From Variovorax ginsengisoli (GTDB lineage: Bacteria > Pseudomonadota > Gammaproteobacteria > Burkholderiales > Burkholderiaceae_C), in assembly GCF_030486595.1 (NCBI RefSeq), contig NZ_JAUJZH010000003.1, positions 248,001 to 312,000 on the forward strand: 64,000 bases of DNA, in the 5' to 3' direction. The position numbers and the translations under genes were made by a program. The notes below the pieces were generated by a model. That model saw nothing but the letters and a program-made list of their open reading frames with translations. It was not told the origin of the DNA and ran no database searches. Positions 1 through 9,567 of the stretch are shown one piece after another. Position 1 is the first letter of the stretch. Each line of letters opens with the position of its first letter.

Positions 1-2526
1 CGGCGCCTCGCCGACCGCGACGCCGGTGCAGCAGACCATTCCGGTCACGACCTCGGGCCGCATGACCGAGCCCTCGCAGTTCGACAACATCATCCTGCGT
101 GCCCAGCAGGGCACCGGCGCCATCGTCCGGGTCAAGGACATCGGCCGCGCCGAGCTGGGCGCCAAGGACTATTCGATCCGCTCCAAGTACAACGGCAATA
201 CCGCCACCCTGATCGCGATCTACCAGCAGCCGGGTGCCAACGCGCTGCAGGTCGCGACCGACGTGAAGAAGCTGCTCGGCGAGATGAGGCCGACCTTCCC
301 CGAAGGCCTGGACTACGACATCGCGCTCGACACCACCGACTTCGTGCGCGAGTCGATCAGCGAAGTGGTCCACACCTTCGTCGAGGCGGTGGTGCTGGTC
401 GTGCTGGTCGTCTTCCTGTTCCTGCAGAGCTTCCGCGCGACGCTGGTGCCGATCCTGGCGGTGCCCGTGTCGATCCTCGGGGCCTTCATCGGCATGACCG
501 CGATGGGCTTCTCGATCAACATGCTCACCCTGTTCGGCATGGTGCTGGCGATCGGCATCGTGGTCGACGACGCCATCGTGGTGGTCGAGAACGTCGAGCG
601 CAACATGGCCGAGTTCGGCCTCGGCCCCAAGGAGGCCGCGAAGAAGGCGATGGACGAGGTCAGCGGCCCGGTGGTGGCCATCGTGCTGGTGCTGTGCGCG
701 GTGTTCATCCCGGTGGCCTTCCTGTCGGGCATCACGGGCCAGCTCTACAAGCAGTTCGCGATCACGATCGCGGTGTCGGTGGTGTTCTCGGGCCTGGTGG
801 CGCTGACGCTCTCGCCGGCGCTGGCGGCCATCCTGCTGAAGCCGCCGAAGCCGGGCGAGCACGAGAAGAAGGGCTTCTTCGGCTGGTTCAACCGGCGCTT
901 CGAGCGCCTTACCGAGGGCTACACCTCGACCACCCGATTGGCGATCCGGCGCGTGGGCTTCTCGCTGCTGCTGATCGCCGGCATGGTCGCCATCATGCTC
1001 GGGCTCTTCAAGCGCGTGCCGTCGACCTTCCTGCCGGTCGAGGACCAGGGCTACATCTTCACCGCGGCAATCATGCCCGACGCCGCCAGCTCGACCGCAC
1101 CGAGGCGGCCACCGACCGTGCCCAGCAGTGGTTCAGCAAGCAGCCGGCGGTGAAGTCGGTGGCGTCGGTGCCCGGCTTCAGCCTGATCGACTCGCAACTC
1201 AAGTCCAACGCGGGCGTGCTCTTCGTGTCGCTCAAGGGCTTCGCCGAGCGGCAGGCGCCTGGCGACCGCGCCGACGCGCTGATCCGCGACGCCACGGCCG
1301 AATTCTCGACCTTCAAGGAAGGCGTGATGGTGCCGGTCAATCCGCCGTCGATCCCGGGGCTGGGCACCACCGGCGGCTTCGAGTTCTGGGTCCAGAGCGA
1401 AGGCGACGCCAGCCTGCAGCGGGTCGAGGAGGTGACGCGGGAGATCATCGCCAGGGCGCGCCAGCGGCCCGAGCTGCGCGGCGTCAACTCGACCATCAAC
1501 ACCCGCTCGCGGCAGCTGCTGGTCGACGTCGACCGCGACAAGACCGAGAGCCTGGGGGTGTCGGTGGACGAGGTCTATTCCACGCTGCAGACGCTGTTCG
1601 GCTCGCTCTACGTGAGCCAGTTTCCGAAGAACAGCCGGCTGTTCCAGGTCATCCTGCAGGCCGAGCCCGACTACCGCATCAAGCCGGACGACCTGCAGAA
1701 CATGTTCGTGCGCAACCACGACGGCAAGATGGTGCCGCTGAAGGCCGTGGCCACCACCCGATACGTGACTGGCGCCGACATCGTCACGCGCTTCAACAAC
1801 TTCACCGCCGCCAAGATCACCGGCGACGCCGCCGAGGGCTACAGCTCGGGCCAGGCGCTGGACGCCATGGAGGCGCTCGCCAGGGAGGTGCTGCCGCAGG
1901 GCTTCTCCTTCGCCTGGTCCGGGCAGTCCTACGAGGAGCGCAAGGCCGGGTCCACCGCCGGCATGGTGTTCGCCTTCGCAGTCGTGATGGTGTTCCTGAT
2001 CCTGGCCGCGCAGTACGAGAAGTGGACGCTGCCGCTCGGCGTGCTGCTGGCGGTGCCCTTCGCGTTGTTCGGCGCCATCGCCGCGATCTGGATGCGCGGC
2101 ATCCAGAACGACGTCTATTTCCAGATCGGGCTCACGGTGCTGATCGCGCTGGCGGCCAAGAACGCGATCCTGATCTTCGAGTTCGCGGTCGAGCTGCGCC
2201 ACAAGGAGGGCCTGTCGGCGTACGACGCCGCGGTCGGCGCCGCCAAGCTGCGGCTGCGGCCGATCATCATGACCTCGCTGGCCTTCATCCTCGGCTGCAT
2301 TCCGCTGGCCATCGCCAGCGGCGCCTCGGCCGCCAGCCGGCAGTCGCTGGGGACCGGCGTGATCGGCGGGATGCTCGGCGCGACCCTCATCGCCATCTTC
2401 TTCATCCCGATGTTCTTCTGGGGCTTCGAGACGCTCGGCGATCGCGCGGCGGCCAGGAAGCCGTCCGCCGATCCCGCCGGGCCCGCGCTGCCCGAAGCGG
2501 GGGGAGCCACCGATGCCCCGCACTGA
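1..2526 (+). pseudogene. RND-type multidrug efflux inner-membrane permease, 5' truncated by window edge, internal frameshift
   Basis: Proton-driven drug exporter subunit of the AcrB/MexB (HAE1) family; it would work with a periplasmic adaptor (upstream, outside the window) and the outer-membrane channel that follows. Reading begins in frame 2 at the window edge. The TM4 proton-relay motif GIVVDDAIVVVEN is present near 555-590, and the TM10 lysine lies in AAKNAILIFEF near 2150-2180. Frame 2 runs to about 1090 and the homology continues in frame 1: the expected Ala-Ser-Leu-Asp-Arg-Thr is restored by adding one base between 1090 and 1091 (AGC-cTC-GAC), so one C seems to be missing. Apart from this the gene is intact to its stop. 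It is either a recent pseudogene or an assembly/sequencing error. The stop overlaps the start of the next gene. Family assignment is very sure, substrate unknown. Confidence 0.93.
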
Positions 2527-3991
2527 CAGGCTCCTCCTCGGCCGCGCCGGCGCCGCTCTCGGGCTGGCGGCGCTGCTGGCCGGCTGCATGCTGGGCCCGG
2601 ACTACCGGCGCCCGGCGCTGGACATCCCAGCCGAATTCCGCGGCGCAAGCCCGCCGACCGCGGCCGAGCTCGCGCTGGCCGATTCGGCTTGGTGGCGCCA
2701 GTTCGGCGACCCCACGCTCGACGCGCTGATCGTCGAAGGCCTGCGCAACAACCAGGACCTGGTGGTGGCGGCGGCGCGGGTCGAGCAGTTCTACGGCGTG
2801 CTCGGCACCACGCGCAGCCCGTTGTTCCCGCAGGTCGGTGCCGACGCGGCCGGCAGCCGGACCCGGGCCAGCGAGCAGACGATCAGCCCGGCGCCGTCGA
2901 TCAACCCTTACAACGCGGCCCAGGTCACGCTGCTCGCGAGCTGGGAGGTCGACCTGTTCGGGCGCATACGGCGGCTGACCGAGGCGGCGACCGCCGACCT
3001 GAAGGCGAGCGAGGCCTCCCGGCGCGGCACCGTGCTGTCGGTGGTGGCGGCGGTCACCACCGGCTACGTGCGCCTGCGCGAGCAGGACCGCGAGCTCGAG
3101 GTCGCGCGCAGCACCTTGAAGCTGCGCACCGATTCGCTCAAGCTGTTCGAGCGCCGCTTCAAGGGCGGCGTGGTGTCGGCGGTCGAGGTGAGCCAGGCCC
3201 GCTCCGAATACGCCACCGCCCTGCGCGCCGTGCCGGTGCTGCTGCAGGCCATCACCGAGCAGGAAAACGCGCTCTCGGTGCTGATCGGGCGCGACCCGGG
3301 GCCGATCGCCCGCGGGCGCAGCATCGATGCGCTGGCGGCGCCCGCCGTGCCCGGAGGGCTGCCGTCCGAGCTGCTCGACCGGCGTCCTGACATCCTTCAG
3401 GCCGAGCAGACGCTGGTCGCCGCGAATGCGCGCATCGGCGCCGCCAAGGCGGCGTACTTCCCGACCATTTCCCTGACCGGCGCCTTCGGGCAGGCGAGCC
3501 GCTCGCTGTCCGACCTGTGGGGCGGCTCGGCGCGCATCTGGAGCTATGGGGCCGACGTCAGCCTGCCGATCTTCACCGCCGGCGCCATCGCCGGCCAGGT
3601 GGAGAGCGCCGAGGCCGGGCAGCGCGCGGCGCTGGCCCAGTACCGCAAGACCGTGCAGGCGGCCTTCGGCGAGACCGCGGACGCGCTCGCCGGCATCGGC
3701 AACTCGCGCGAATCCCTGGCCGCGCAGCAGATCCAGGTCTCGGCGCTGATCAACTACGCGCGCCTCGCGAGCAAGCGCTTCGAAGGCGGCTACACCAGCT
3801 ACCTCGAGGTGATCGACGCCGAGCGCAGCCTGTTCAACGCCCAGGTGCAGCTGGCGCAGGCGCAGGGGGACGTGCTGCTGAGGGCGGCTTCGCTCTACAA
3901 GGCGCTGGGCGGAGGGTGGGTGGATCTGGCGAACCAGGATGCGCCGCAGCCGGCGGTGCGGCTGGGGGAACGGCCGCCGTTGGTGCCTTGA
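2513..3991 (+). CDS. NodT/OprM-family outer-membrane efflux lipoprotein
   Basis: Trimeric outer-membrane channel of the tripartite efflux pump, 492 aa, normal length for the family. The N-terminus carries a lipoprotein signal with lipobox LLAGC (Cys at residue 25), followed by the typical GPDYRRP sequence. Two outer-membrane-factor repeats follow (roughly residues 65-270 and 280-470), with the second-repeat signature LLDRRPDIL. The ATG at 2513 is preceded by a GGGGGAG ribosome site and overlaps the end of the permease gene by 14 bases, so the two were translated from one mRNA. The channel gene itself is intact even though the permease is frameshifted. The exported compounds cannot be told from sequence. 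Confidence 0.93.
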   Translation: MPRTDRLLLGRAGAALGLAALLAGCMLGPDYRRPALDIPAEFRGASPPTAAELALADSAWWRQFGDPTLDALIVEGLRNNQDLVVAAARVEQFYGVLGTTRSPLFPQVGADAAGSRTRASEQTISPAPSINPYNAAQVTLLASWEVDLFGRIRRLTEAATADLKASEASRRGTVLSVVAAVTTGYVRLREQDRELEVARSTLKLRTDSLKLFERRFKGGVVSAVEVSQARSEYATALRAVPVLLQAITEQENALSVLIGRDPGPIARGRSIDALAAPAVPGGLPSELLDRRPDILQAEQTLVAANARIGAAKAAYFPTISLTGAFGQASRSLSDLWGGSARIWSYGADVSLPIFTAGAIAGQVESAEAGQRAALAQYRKTVQAAFGETADALAGIGNSRESLAAQQIQVSALINYARLASKRFEGGYTSYLEVIDAERSLFNAQVQLAQAQGDVLLRAASLYKALGGGWVDLANQDAPQPAVRLGERPPLVP

Positions 3992-4019
3992 GGGCGGGTG
4001 CCAGGCCGAAAAGAAGTGT

Positions 4020-4095
<76 letters not shown>

Positions 4096-4107
4096 AACGC
4101 AGACAGA

Positions 4108-4137
4108 ATTCTAACCAGAACCGGCCCCGGTTTGCAC
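4108..4137 (-). promoter_or_regulatory. candidate sigma70 promoter of tRNA-Ala
   Basis: Reading the minus strand, GTGCAA (4137-4132) and TAGAAT (4113-4108) are separated by 18 bases, which would place transcription start a few bases before the tRNA 5' end at 4095. The spacer contains the perfect palindrome AACCGG-CC-CCGGTT (4119-4132), which also covers the -35 edge. Assignment by eye only. Confidence 0.4.
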
Positions 4138-4192
4138 GACGGCGTGGCGGCCGTGCCAAGATGCGCGCCTCGCACACCCTGGAGCAGAACCG

Positions 4193-5059
4193 ATGGCTTC
4201 GTACGATCCCGCCTGGCTGGACCGCATGTACAACAACCGCGCCCTGGTGCCCGACCATCCGGCGTACTTCGAGCGCTGGGCGGCGGAATCAGCCGCCACT
4301 CGCGCCGCCCAGCCTTGCCATGTCGACTTGCGCTACGGCGACGGCGTGGGCGAGACGCTCGACGTCTTTCCGGCGCCGGTGCCTGATGCGCCGGTGCTGG
4401 TGTTCATTCACGGCGGCTATTGGCGCGCGCTCGACAAGAGCGAGCATTCATTCATTGCGCGCCCTTTCAACGACCGCGGTGTCTGCGTCGTGGTGCCCAA
4501 CTACGCGCTGTGTCCGGGCACGCCCGGCCAGCCGGTCGGCATCGACGACATCGCGTTGCAGATGGTGCAGGCGCTCGCCTGGACCTGGCGCCACGTCGCC
4601 GCGCACTGCGGCGATCCGTCACGCATCACGGTCTCGGGCCACTCCGCCGGCGGGCACCTGGCGGCGATGCTGCTGGGGTGCGACTGGCAGGCGGTCGCGC
4701 CCGATCTGCCGCCGCAACTGGTGCGCAACGCGCTGTCGATCTCGGGCATACACGACCTGCGGCCGCTCCAGCATGCGCCGTTCATCGCCGACACACTGGG
4801 GCTGGACGACGCGCAGGCGCGGCGCCTGAGCCCGGCGCTGTGGCCGGCGCCGGCGCGGGGCCGGCTCTGGGCGGTCGCCGGCGGCGACGAGAGCGAGGAA
4901 TTCCAGCGCCAGAACGCGCTGATCCGCGACGCCTGGGGTCCGCGGACCGTGCCGGTGTGCGAACTGATGCCGGGGCGCAACCATTTCAGCGTCCTGGATG
5001 CGCTGGCCGAGCCGGCGCATCGGCTGCACCAGCTGGCGGCGCAGCTGCTGGAGGCTTGA
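4193..5059 (+). CDS. alpha/beta hydrolase, esterase / arylformamidase-like
   Basis: Predicted cytoplasmic serine hydrolase of 288 aa. The oxyanion-hole motif HGGYWR lies near residue 85 and the nucleophile elbow GHSAGGH near residue 150 (Ser as nucleophile); a C-terminal NHFSVLD supplies the likely catalytic His. This combination is characteristic of the hormone-sensitive-lipase/kynurenine-formamidase-like group. No kynureninase or tryptophan dioxygenase gene is near, so a role in tryptophan catabolism is not supported by context. The ATG at 4193 has a GGAG about 12 bases upstream. The gene stands alone between the tRNA and convergent guaC. Confidence 0.82.
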   Translation: MASYDPAWLDRMYNNRALVPDHPAYFERWAAESAATRAAQPCHVDLRYGDGVGETLDVFPAPVPDAPVLVFIHGGYWRALDKSEHSFIARPFNDRGVCVVVPNYALCPGTPGQPVGIDDIALQMVQALAWTWRHVAAHCGDPSRITVSGHSAGGHLAAMLLGCDWQAVAPDLPPQLVRNALSISGIHDLRPLQHAPFIADTLGLDDAQARRLSPALWPAPARGRLWAVAGGDESEEFQRQNALIRDAWGPRTVPVCELMPGRNHFSVLDALAEPAHRLHQLAAQLLEA

Positions 5060-5070
5060 GCCCGGCCGGC

Positions 5071-6048
5071 CTACATGAGCAGGTGTTCGCCGGCGTTGTC
5101 GCCGCCCAGCGTGACGTAGTTGACCCTGCGGATGTCCATCAGCTTGCGCCCGCCGGCATAGCTGATCGAGCTCTGGATGTCCTGCTCCATCTCGACCAGC
5201 GTGTCGGCCAGCTTGCCCTTGATCGGCTCCAGGATGCGCTTGCCCTCGACGTGCTTGTATTCGCCCTTGTTGAAGTCGCTGGCCGAGCCGTAGTACTCCT
5301 TGAAGAGGGCGCCGTCGACCTCGACCGTCTTGCCGGGCGACTCTTCATGGCCCGCGAACAGCGAACCGATCATCACCATCGACGCGCCGAAGCGGATGCT
5401 CTTGGCGATGTCGCCATGGTCGCGGATGCCGCCGTCGGCAATGATCGGCTTGGTCGCCACGCGGGCGCACCACTTGAGCGCCGACAGCTGCCAGCCGCCG
5501 GTGCCGAAGCCGGTCTTGAGCTTGGTGATGCAGACCTTGCCCGGGCCGATGCCGACCTTGGTGGCGTCGGCGCCCCAGTTCTCGAGGTCGATCACGGCCT
5601 CGGGCGTGCCGACGTTGCCGGCGATCACGAAGCTCTTGGGCAGCTTCTTCTTGAGGTAGCCGATCATGTTCTTCACGCTGTCGGCATGGCCGTGCGCGAT
5701 GTCGATCGTGATGTATTCGGGCGTCAGGCCGGCGGCGACCATCTGGTCGACCGTGTCGTAGTCGGGCTTCTTGACGCCCAGCGAGATCGAGGCGAACACG
5801 CCCTGGGCGTGCATGTCCTTGACGAACTGGAGGTTGTCCAGGTCGAAGCGGTGCATCACATAGAAATAGCCGTTCTTGGCCAGCCAGGTGCAGATGGTCT
5901 CGTCGACCACCGTCTTCATGTTGGCCGGCACCGTCGGGATGCGGAAGCTGCGCCCGCCCAGCATGACGCTGGCGTCGCATTCCGAGCGGCTTTCCACCAC
6001 GCATTTGCGGGGCAGCAAGAGGATGTTGTCGTAATCGAAAATCTGCAT
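5071..6048 (-). CDS. guaC: GMP reductase
   Basis: NADPH-dependent conversion of GMP to IMP in purine salvage; cytoplasmic TIM-barrel enzyme of the IMPDH/GMPR superfamily, 325 aa. The catalytic Cys lies in GPGKVCITK (Cys173), after the glycine-rich phosphate loop; a loop near the C-terminus reads EYYGSASDF. No CBS domains are present, which separates it from IMP dehydrogenase. The start at 6048 is fixed by an AAGGAG site at 6055-6060; the frame stays open further upstream to 6153, but without a ribosome site. It is transcribed divergently from the helicase gene and converges with the esterase gene. Confidence 0.95.
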   Translation of the reverse strand: MQIFDYDNILLLPRKCVVESRSECDASVMLGGRSFRIPTVPANMKTVVDETICTWLAKNGYFYVMHRFDLDNLQFVKDMHAQGVFASISLGVKKPDYDTVDQMVAAGLTPEYITIDIAHGHADSVKNMIGYLKKKLPKSFVIAGNVGTPEAVIDLENWGADATKVGIGPGKVCITKLKTGFGTGGWQLSALKWCARVATKPIIADGGIRDHGDIAKSIRFGASMVMIGSLFAGHEESPGKTVEVDGALFKEYYGSASDFNKGEYKHVEGKRILEPIKGKLADTLVEMEQDIQSSISYAGGRKLMDIRRVNYVTLGGDNAGEHLLM

Positions 6049-6252
6049 ACCAAGCTCCTTTGTGTAAGGTGAATGAGCGCTTGGTCCGGCCGGTTTTCGA
6101 GCTGTCTGCACTGCGGGACGCAGCGTGAAACGGGCACAAAAAACCGGGCGCAAGAAACTTGGGCCCGGTGACTGATTTTACACGCTTGCCCGCGTCGGGG
6201 GCTTGGGCAACTTCGTATAACCCCGATACGCAGGGCTTTCTACAATCGACGG

Positions 6253-8622
6253 ATGTTCACCGACCTCGCGGCCGCCGCAGATTCGCCGCTGCTCCACAAC
6301 CTCAACCCGGAGCAGCGTGCCGCCGTCACGTTGCCGGCCGGCAACGCCCTGATCCTGGCGGGCGCCGGTTCCGGCAAGACCCGGGTGCTGACCACCCGCA
6401 TCGCCTGGCTGCTGCAGACCGGCCAGGTGTCGCCGGGCGGCATCCTGGCCGTGACCTTCACCAACAAGGCCGCCAAGGAAATGATGACCCGGCTGGGCGC
6501 GATGCTGCCGGTCAACGTGCGCGGCATGTGGATCGGCACCTTCCACGGCCTGTGCAACCGCTTCCTGCGGGCCCACTGGAAGCTCGCCAACCTGCCGTCG
6601 ACCTTCCAGATCCTCGACACCCAGGACCAGCTCTCGGCCATCAAGCGGCTGATGAAGCAGTTCAATGTCGACGACGAGCGCTTTCCGGCCAAGCAGACGC
6701 AATGGTTCATCGCCGGCGCCAAGGAAGACGGCCTGCGCCCGCGCGACGTCGAGGCCCGCAGCGACGACGACCGCAAGAAGGTCGAGCTGTACCAGCTCTA
6801 CGAAGAACAATGCCAGCGCGAGGGCGTGGTCGACTTCGGCGAGCTGATGCTGCGCAGTTACGAACTGCTGCGCGACAACGACCCGGTCCGCGAGCACTAC
6901 CAGCGGCGCTTCCGCCACATCCTGATCGACGAGTTCCAGGACACCAACCGGCTGCAGTACGCCTGGATCAAGATGCTCTCGGGCACGACGGCCGAGGGCC
7001 GCTTCACGCCGAACGACAACAGCGTGATCGCGGTCGGCGACGACGACCAGAGCATCTATGCCTTCCGTGGGGCGCGGGTGGGCAACATGGCCGATTTCGT
7101 GCGCGAGTTCGATGTCTCGCACCAGATCAAGCTCGAGCAGAACTATCGCAGCTACAGCAACATCCTCGATTCGGCCAATGCGCTGATCAGCCACAACACC
7201 AAGCGGCTGGGCAAGAACCTGCGCACCGACCAGGGCCCCGGCGAGCCGGTGCGGGTCTACGAGGCGACCAGCGACTTCGCCGAGGCGCAATGGATGGTCG
7301 AGGAGATGCGCCAGCTGGTGCGCGACGGCATCGATCGCAAGGAAATGGCCGTGCTCTACCGCAGCAATGCGCAGAGCCGGGTGATCGAGACGGCGCTCTT
7401 CAATGCCGCGGTGCCGTACCGCGTGTATGGCGGGCTGCGCTTCTTCGAGCGGGCCGAAATCAAGCACGCGCTGGCCTACCTGCGGCTGCTCGAGAACAAG
7501 GACGACGACACCAGCTTCCTGCGGATCGTCAATTTCCCGCCGCGCGGCATCGGCGCCCGCAGCATCGAGCAATTGCAGGATGCGGCCCGGGCCGCCGGCC
7601 GGTCGATGCACGACGCGGTGAGTGCGGTCGGCGGCAAGGCCGGCAGCAACCTGACCGCCTTCGTGGCGAAGATCGACGTGCTGCGCGAGCAGACACAGGG
7701 CCTGTCGCTGCGCGAGATCATCGAGCTGGTGCTCGACCACAGCGGCCTGATCGAGCATTACAAGGCCGACCGCGAAGGCGCCGACCGAATCGAGAATCTG
7801 GAAGAACTGGTGAATGCGGCCGAGAGCTTCGTCACCCAGGAGGGCTTCGGCCGCGACGCGGTGGCGCTGCCGGTCGACGAGCTGCGCCAGTCGCCGGCCA
7901 GCCAGGGCCTGGACCCGAACCGGCCCGTGCTCGACGAGCCGCTGGCGCCCGACGCCGAGACCGGCGAGACCCTGAGCCCGCTGGCCGCCTTCCTGACCCA
8001 TGCGGCGCTGGAATCGGGCGACAACCAGGCCCAGGCCGGCCAGGACGCGGTGCAGCTCATGACCGTGCACGCGGCCAAGGGCCTCGAGTTCGACTGCGTC
8101 TTCATCACCGGCATGGAAGAGGGCCTGTTCCCGCACGAGAACTCGATGAGCGACAACGAGAGCCTCGAGGAAGAACGGCGGCTGATGTACGTGGCCATCA
8201 CGCGCGCACGCCAGCGGCTCTACATGAGCCACTCGCAGACCCGGATGCTGCACGGCCAGACCCGCTACAACCTCAAGAGCCGCTTCTTCGACGAACTGCC
8301 CGAAGGCGCGCTCAAGTGGCTGACGCCCAAGAACCAGGGCTTCACGCCTTCGGCCTTCGGCTATGGCGGCGGCTATGCCACGACCCGCGGCGGCGCCGGC
8401 GGCTTCAGCAAGGATTCGTTCGCCAGCCCGCCGGTGCCGCCGCAGAAGGCCGCGCCGTCGCACGGGCTGCGCTCGGGCATGCAGGTGTTCCACAACAAGT
8501 TCGGCGAGGGCACGGTGACCGCGCTCGAAGGCACCGGCGACGACGCCCGCGCGCAGATCAATTTCCCGCGCCACGGCATCAAGTGGCTGGCGCTCTCGGT
8601 CGCCAAGCTCACGCCCGTCTGA
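6253..8622 (+). CDS. uvrD: ATP-dependent DNA helicase, UvrD/PcrA type
   Basis: Superfamily 1A 3'-5' helicase acting in nucleotide-excision and mismatch repair, 789 aa. Visible motifs: Q-motif and Walker A (AGAGSGKTR near residue 37), motif Ia TFTNKAAKEM, Walker B DEFQDTN near 226, motif III DDQSIYAFRGA near 262, motif IV QNYRS, motif V TVHAAKGLEF near 601, motif VI YVAITRARQRL near 648. The C-terminal HNKFGEGTV segment is the Tudor-like domain that UvrD and PcrA use for RNA polymerase binding and which Rep lacks. A TACAAT box lies only a few bases before the start, so the leader is very short. Confidence 0.93.
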   Translation: MFTDLAAAADSPLLHNLNPEQRAAVTLPAGNALILAGAGSGKTRVLTTRIAWLLQTGQVSPGGILAVTFTNKAAKEMMTRLGAMLPVNVRGMWIGTFHGLCNRFLRAHWKLANLPSTFQILDTQDQLSAIKRLMKQFNVDDERFPAKQTQWFIAGAKEDGLRPRDVEARSDDDRKKVELYQLYEEQCQREGVVDFGELMLRSYELLRDNDPVREHYQRRFRHILIDEFQDTNRLQYAWIKMLSGTTAEGRFTPNDNSVIAVGDDDQSIYAFRGARVGNMADFVREFDVSHQIKLEQNYRSYSNILDSANALISHNTKRLGKNLRTDQGPGEPVRVYEATSDFAEAQWMVEEMRQLVRDGIDRKEMAVLYRSNAQSRVIETALFNAAVPYRVYGGLRFFERAEIKHALAYLRLLENKDDDTSFLRIVNFPPRGIGARSIEQLQDAARAAGRSMHDAVSAVGGKAGSNLTAFVAKIDVLREQTQGLSLREIIELVLDHSGLIEHYKADREGADRIENLEELVNAAESFVTQEGFGRDAVALPVDELRQSPASQGLDPNRPVLDEPLAPDAETGETLSPLAAFLTHAALESGDNQAQAGQDAVQLMTVHAAKGLEFDCVFITGMEEGLFPHENSMSDNESLEEERRLMYVAITRARQRLYMSHSQTRMLHGQTRYNLKSRFFDELPEGALKWLTPKNQGFTPSAFGYGGGYATTRGGAGGFSKDSFASPPVPPQKAAPSHGLRSGMQVFHNKFGEGTVTALEGTGDDARAQINFPRHGIKWLALSVAKLTPV

Positions 8623-8662
8623 GACCTCCGCCATCCCGGCCACGGCCGGCGCAGCCCGGCCC

Positions 8663-8763
8663 GTTGGTGAAACACTGCGGAACCGGCTTCGCCGGGCCGC
8701 TGGTGTTGCCCCCCGGCAGGGGGGTGGGCGGCTACACGCAGTGAGCCAACCTGGGGGGCGAGC
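8663..8763 (-). repeat. dispersed intergenic repeat, copy A
   Basis: Read on the minus strand this element starts directly after the TAG stop (8766-8764) of the membrane-protein gene. It comprises a 5' box GCCCCCCAGGTTGGC, then CACTGCGTGT, a C6/G6 hairpin (8709-8714 with 8719-8724) and a second hairpin CCGGC-TTC-GCCGG (8683-8695). It is about 85 percent identical to copy B at 36210-36307 and shares its architecture with copy C at 62929-63003. No open frame or T-run. It fills most of the gap between uvrD and the convergent membrane-protein gene. Confidence 0.85.
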
Positions 8764-9558
8764 CTATTCCTGGAAGCTGTCGCGGAAGGTGAACCAGGTG
8801 CTGGTGAAGAACATCGCCGCCATCACCAGCGCGCCGGCGATCATCATGGCGCCGCCGATCGCGGCGGCACCGTCGCCGGCACCCATCGCGCCCACCGCCA
8901 CCAGCAGGCTGGCGAGCAGGCTCAGCACGATGCCGGCGCCGATGAAGACGCCGACCCAGGCCAGGCCGAACACGGTGAGGGCGCCGAAGTTCTTGAAGCA
9001 GGCCACGAAACTGAAGAACAGGCTCTTGGCCGGCGGCACGCGGTGCCAGTGGACCAGCGCCGGTGCGTGCCAGAAAGCCAGCGAGAGCGGCAGGTACAGC
9101 CCCATGGCGATCCAGAGTGCAACCTGGAATTCGGTCGATTCCGCCAGCTCGCGGGTGAGCGGGCCGCCGAGCAGGTAGACGCGGGCGAACTGGCCGCCGT
9201 CGGCCAGGGCCGAGATCGCCATGACCCCGAGGAACAGCCCGGCATACAGCGCGCCCAGCACCGCCATCGGCCGCACGTCGGTGCGAACCGCATTCAGGGC
9301 CGCCAGGAAGACGGTGCCGGCCGCCGGCTTTTCGGGCCCGGCGGCCTGCTGTGCCGCCGCCATGAGCCCGAGGGTCATCGTCGGCAGCAGCATCAGCGCG
9401 ATCGCGGCGCCGACCAGCGGCAGCTGCGAGGCGATCGAGACCAGCGCCATGAAGAAGAAGAACAGCGAGATGAAGGCCAGCGGTTGCCGGGCGAAGGCCT
9501 TGAGCCCGCTACGGACCCACAGCACGCCGGTACGGGCCGGCACGAGATTGAGTTTCAT
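8764..9558 (-). CDS. BPSS1780-family multi-pass membrane protein
   Basis: Protein of 264 aa with about five to six hydrophobic segments and an N-terminal sequence (LNLVPARTGVLWVRSG) typical of the BPSS1780 family of betaproteobacterial membrane proteins. Function is unknown; no catalytic motif is visible. Long hydrophobic stretches include LAFISLFFFFMALVS near residue 27 and a glycine/alanine-rich segment near residue 225. It lies 9 bases downstream of thrB on the same strand, so it is probably cotranscribed with DUF2782 and thrB. Repeat copy A follows its stop codon. Confidence 0.78.
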   Translation of the reverse strand: MKLNLVPARTGVLWVRSGLKAFARQPLAFISLFFFFMALVSIASQLPLVGAAIALMLLPTMTLGLMAAAQQAAGPEKPAAGTVFLAALNAVRTDVRPMAVLGALYAGLFLGVMAISALADGGQFARVYLLGGPLTRELAESTEFQVALWIAMGLYLPLSLAFWHAPALVHWHRVPPAKSLFFSFVACFKNFGALTVFGLAWVGVFIGAGIVLSLLASLLVAVGAMGAGDGAAAIGGAMMIAGALVMAAMFFTSTWFTFRDSFQE

Positions 9559-9567
9559 CGGGTCCGG

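Noticed and set aside
6178..8643. An 821-codon minus-strand frame opposite uvrD
   Set aside because: Shadow of the helicase gene in a GC-rich genome.
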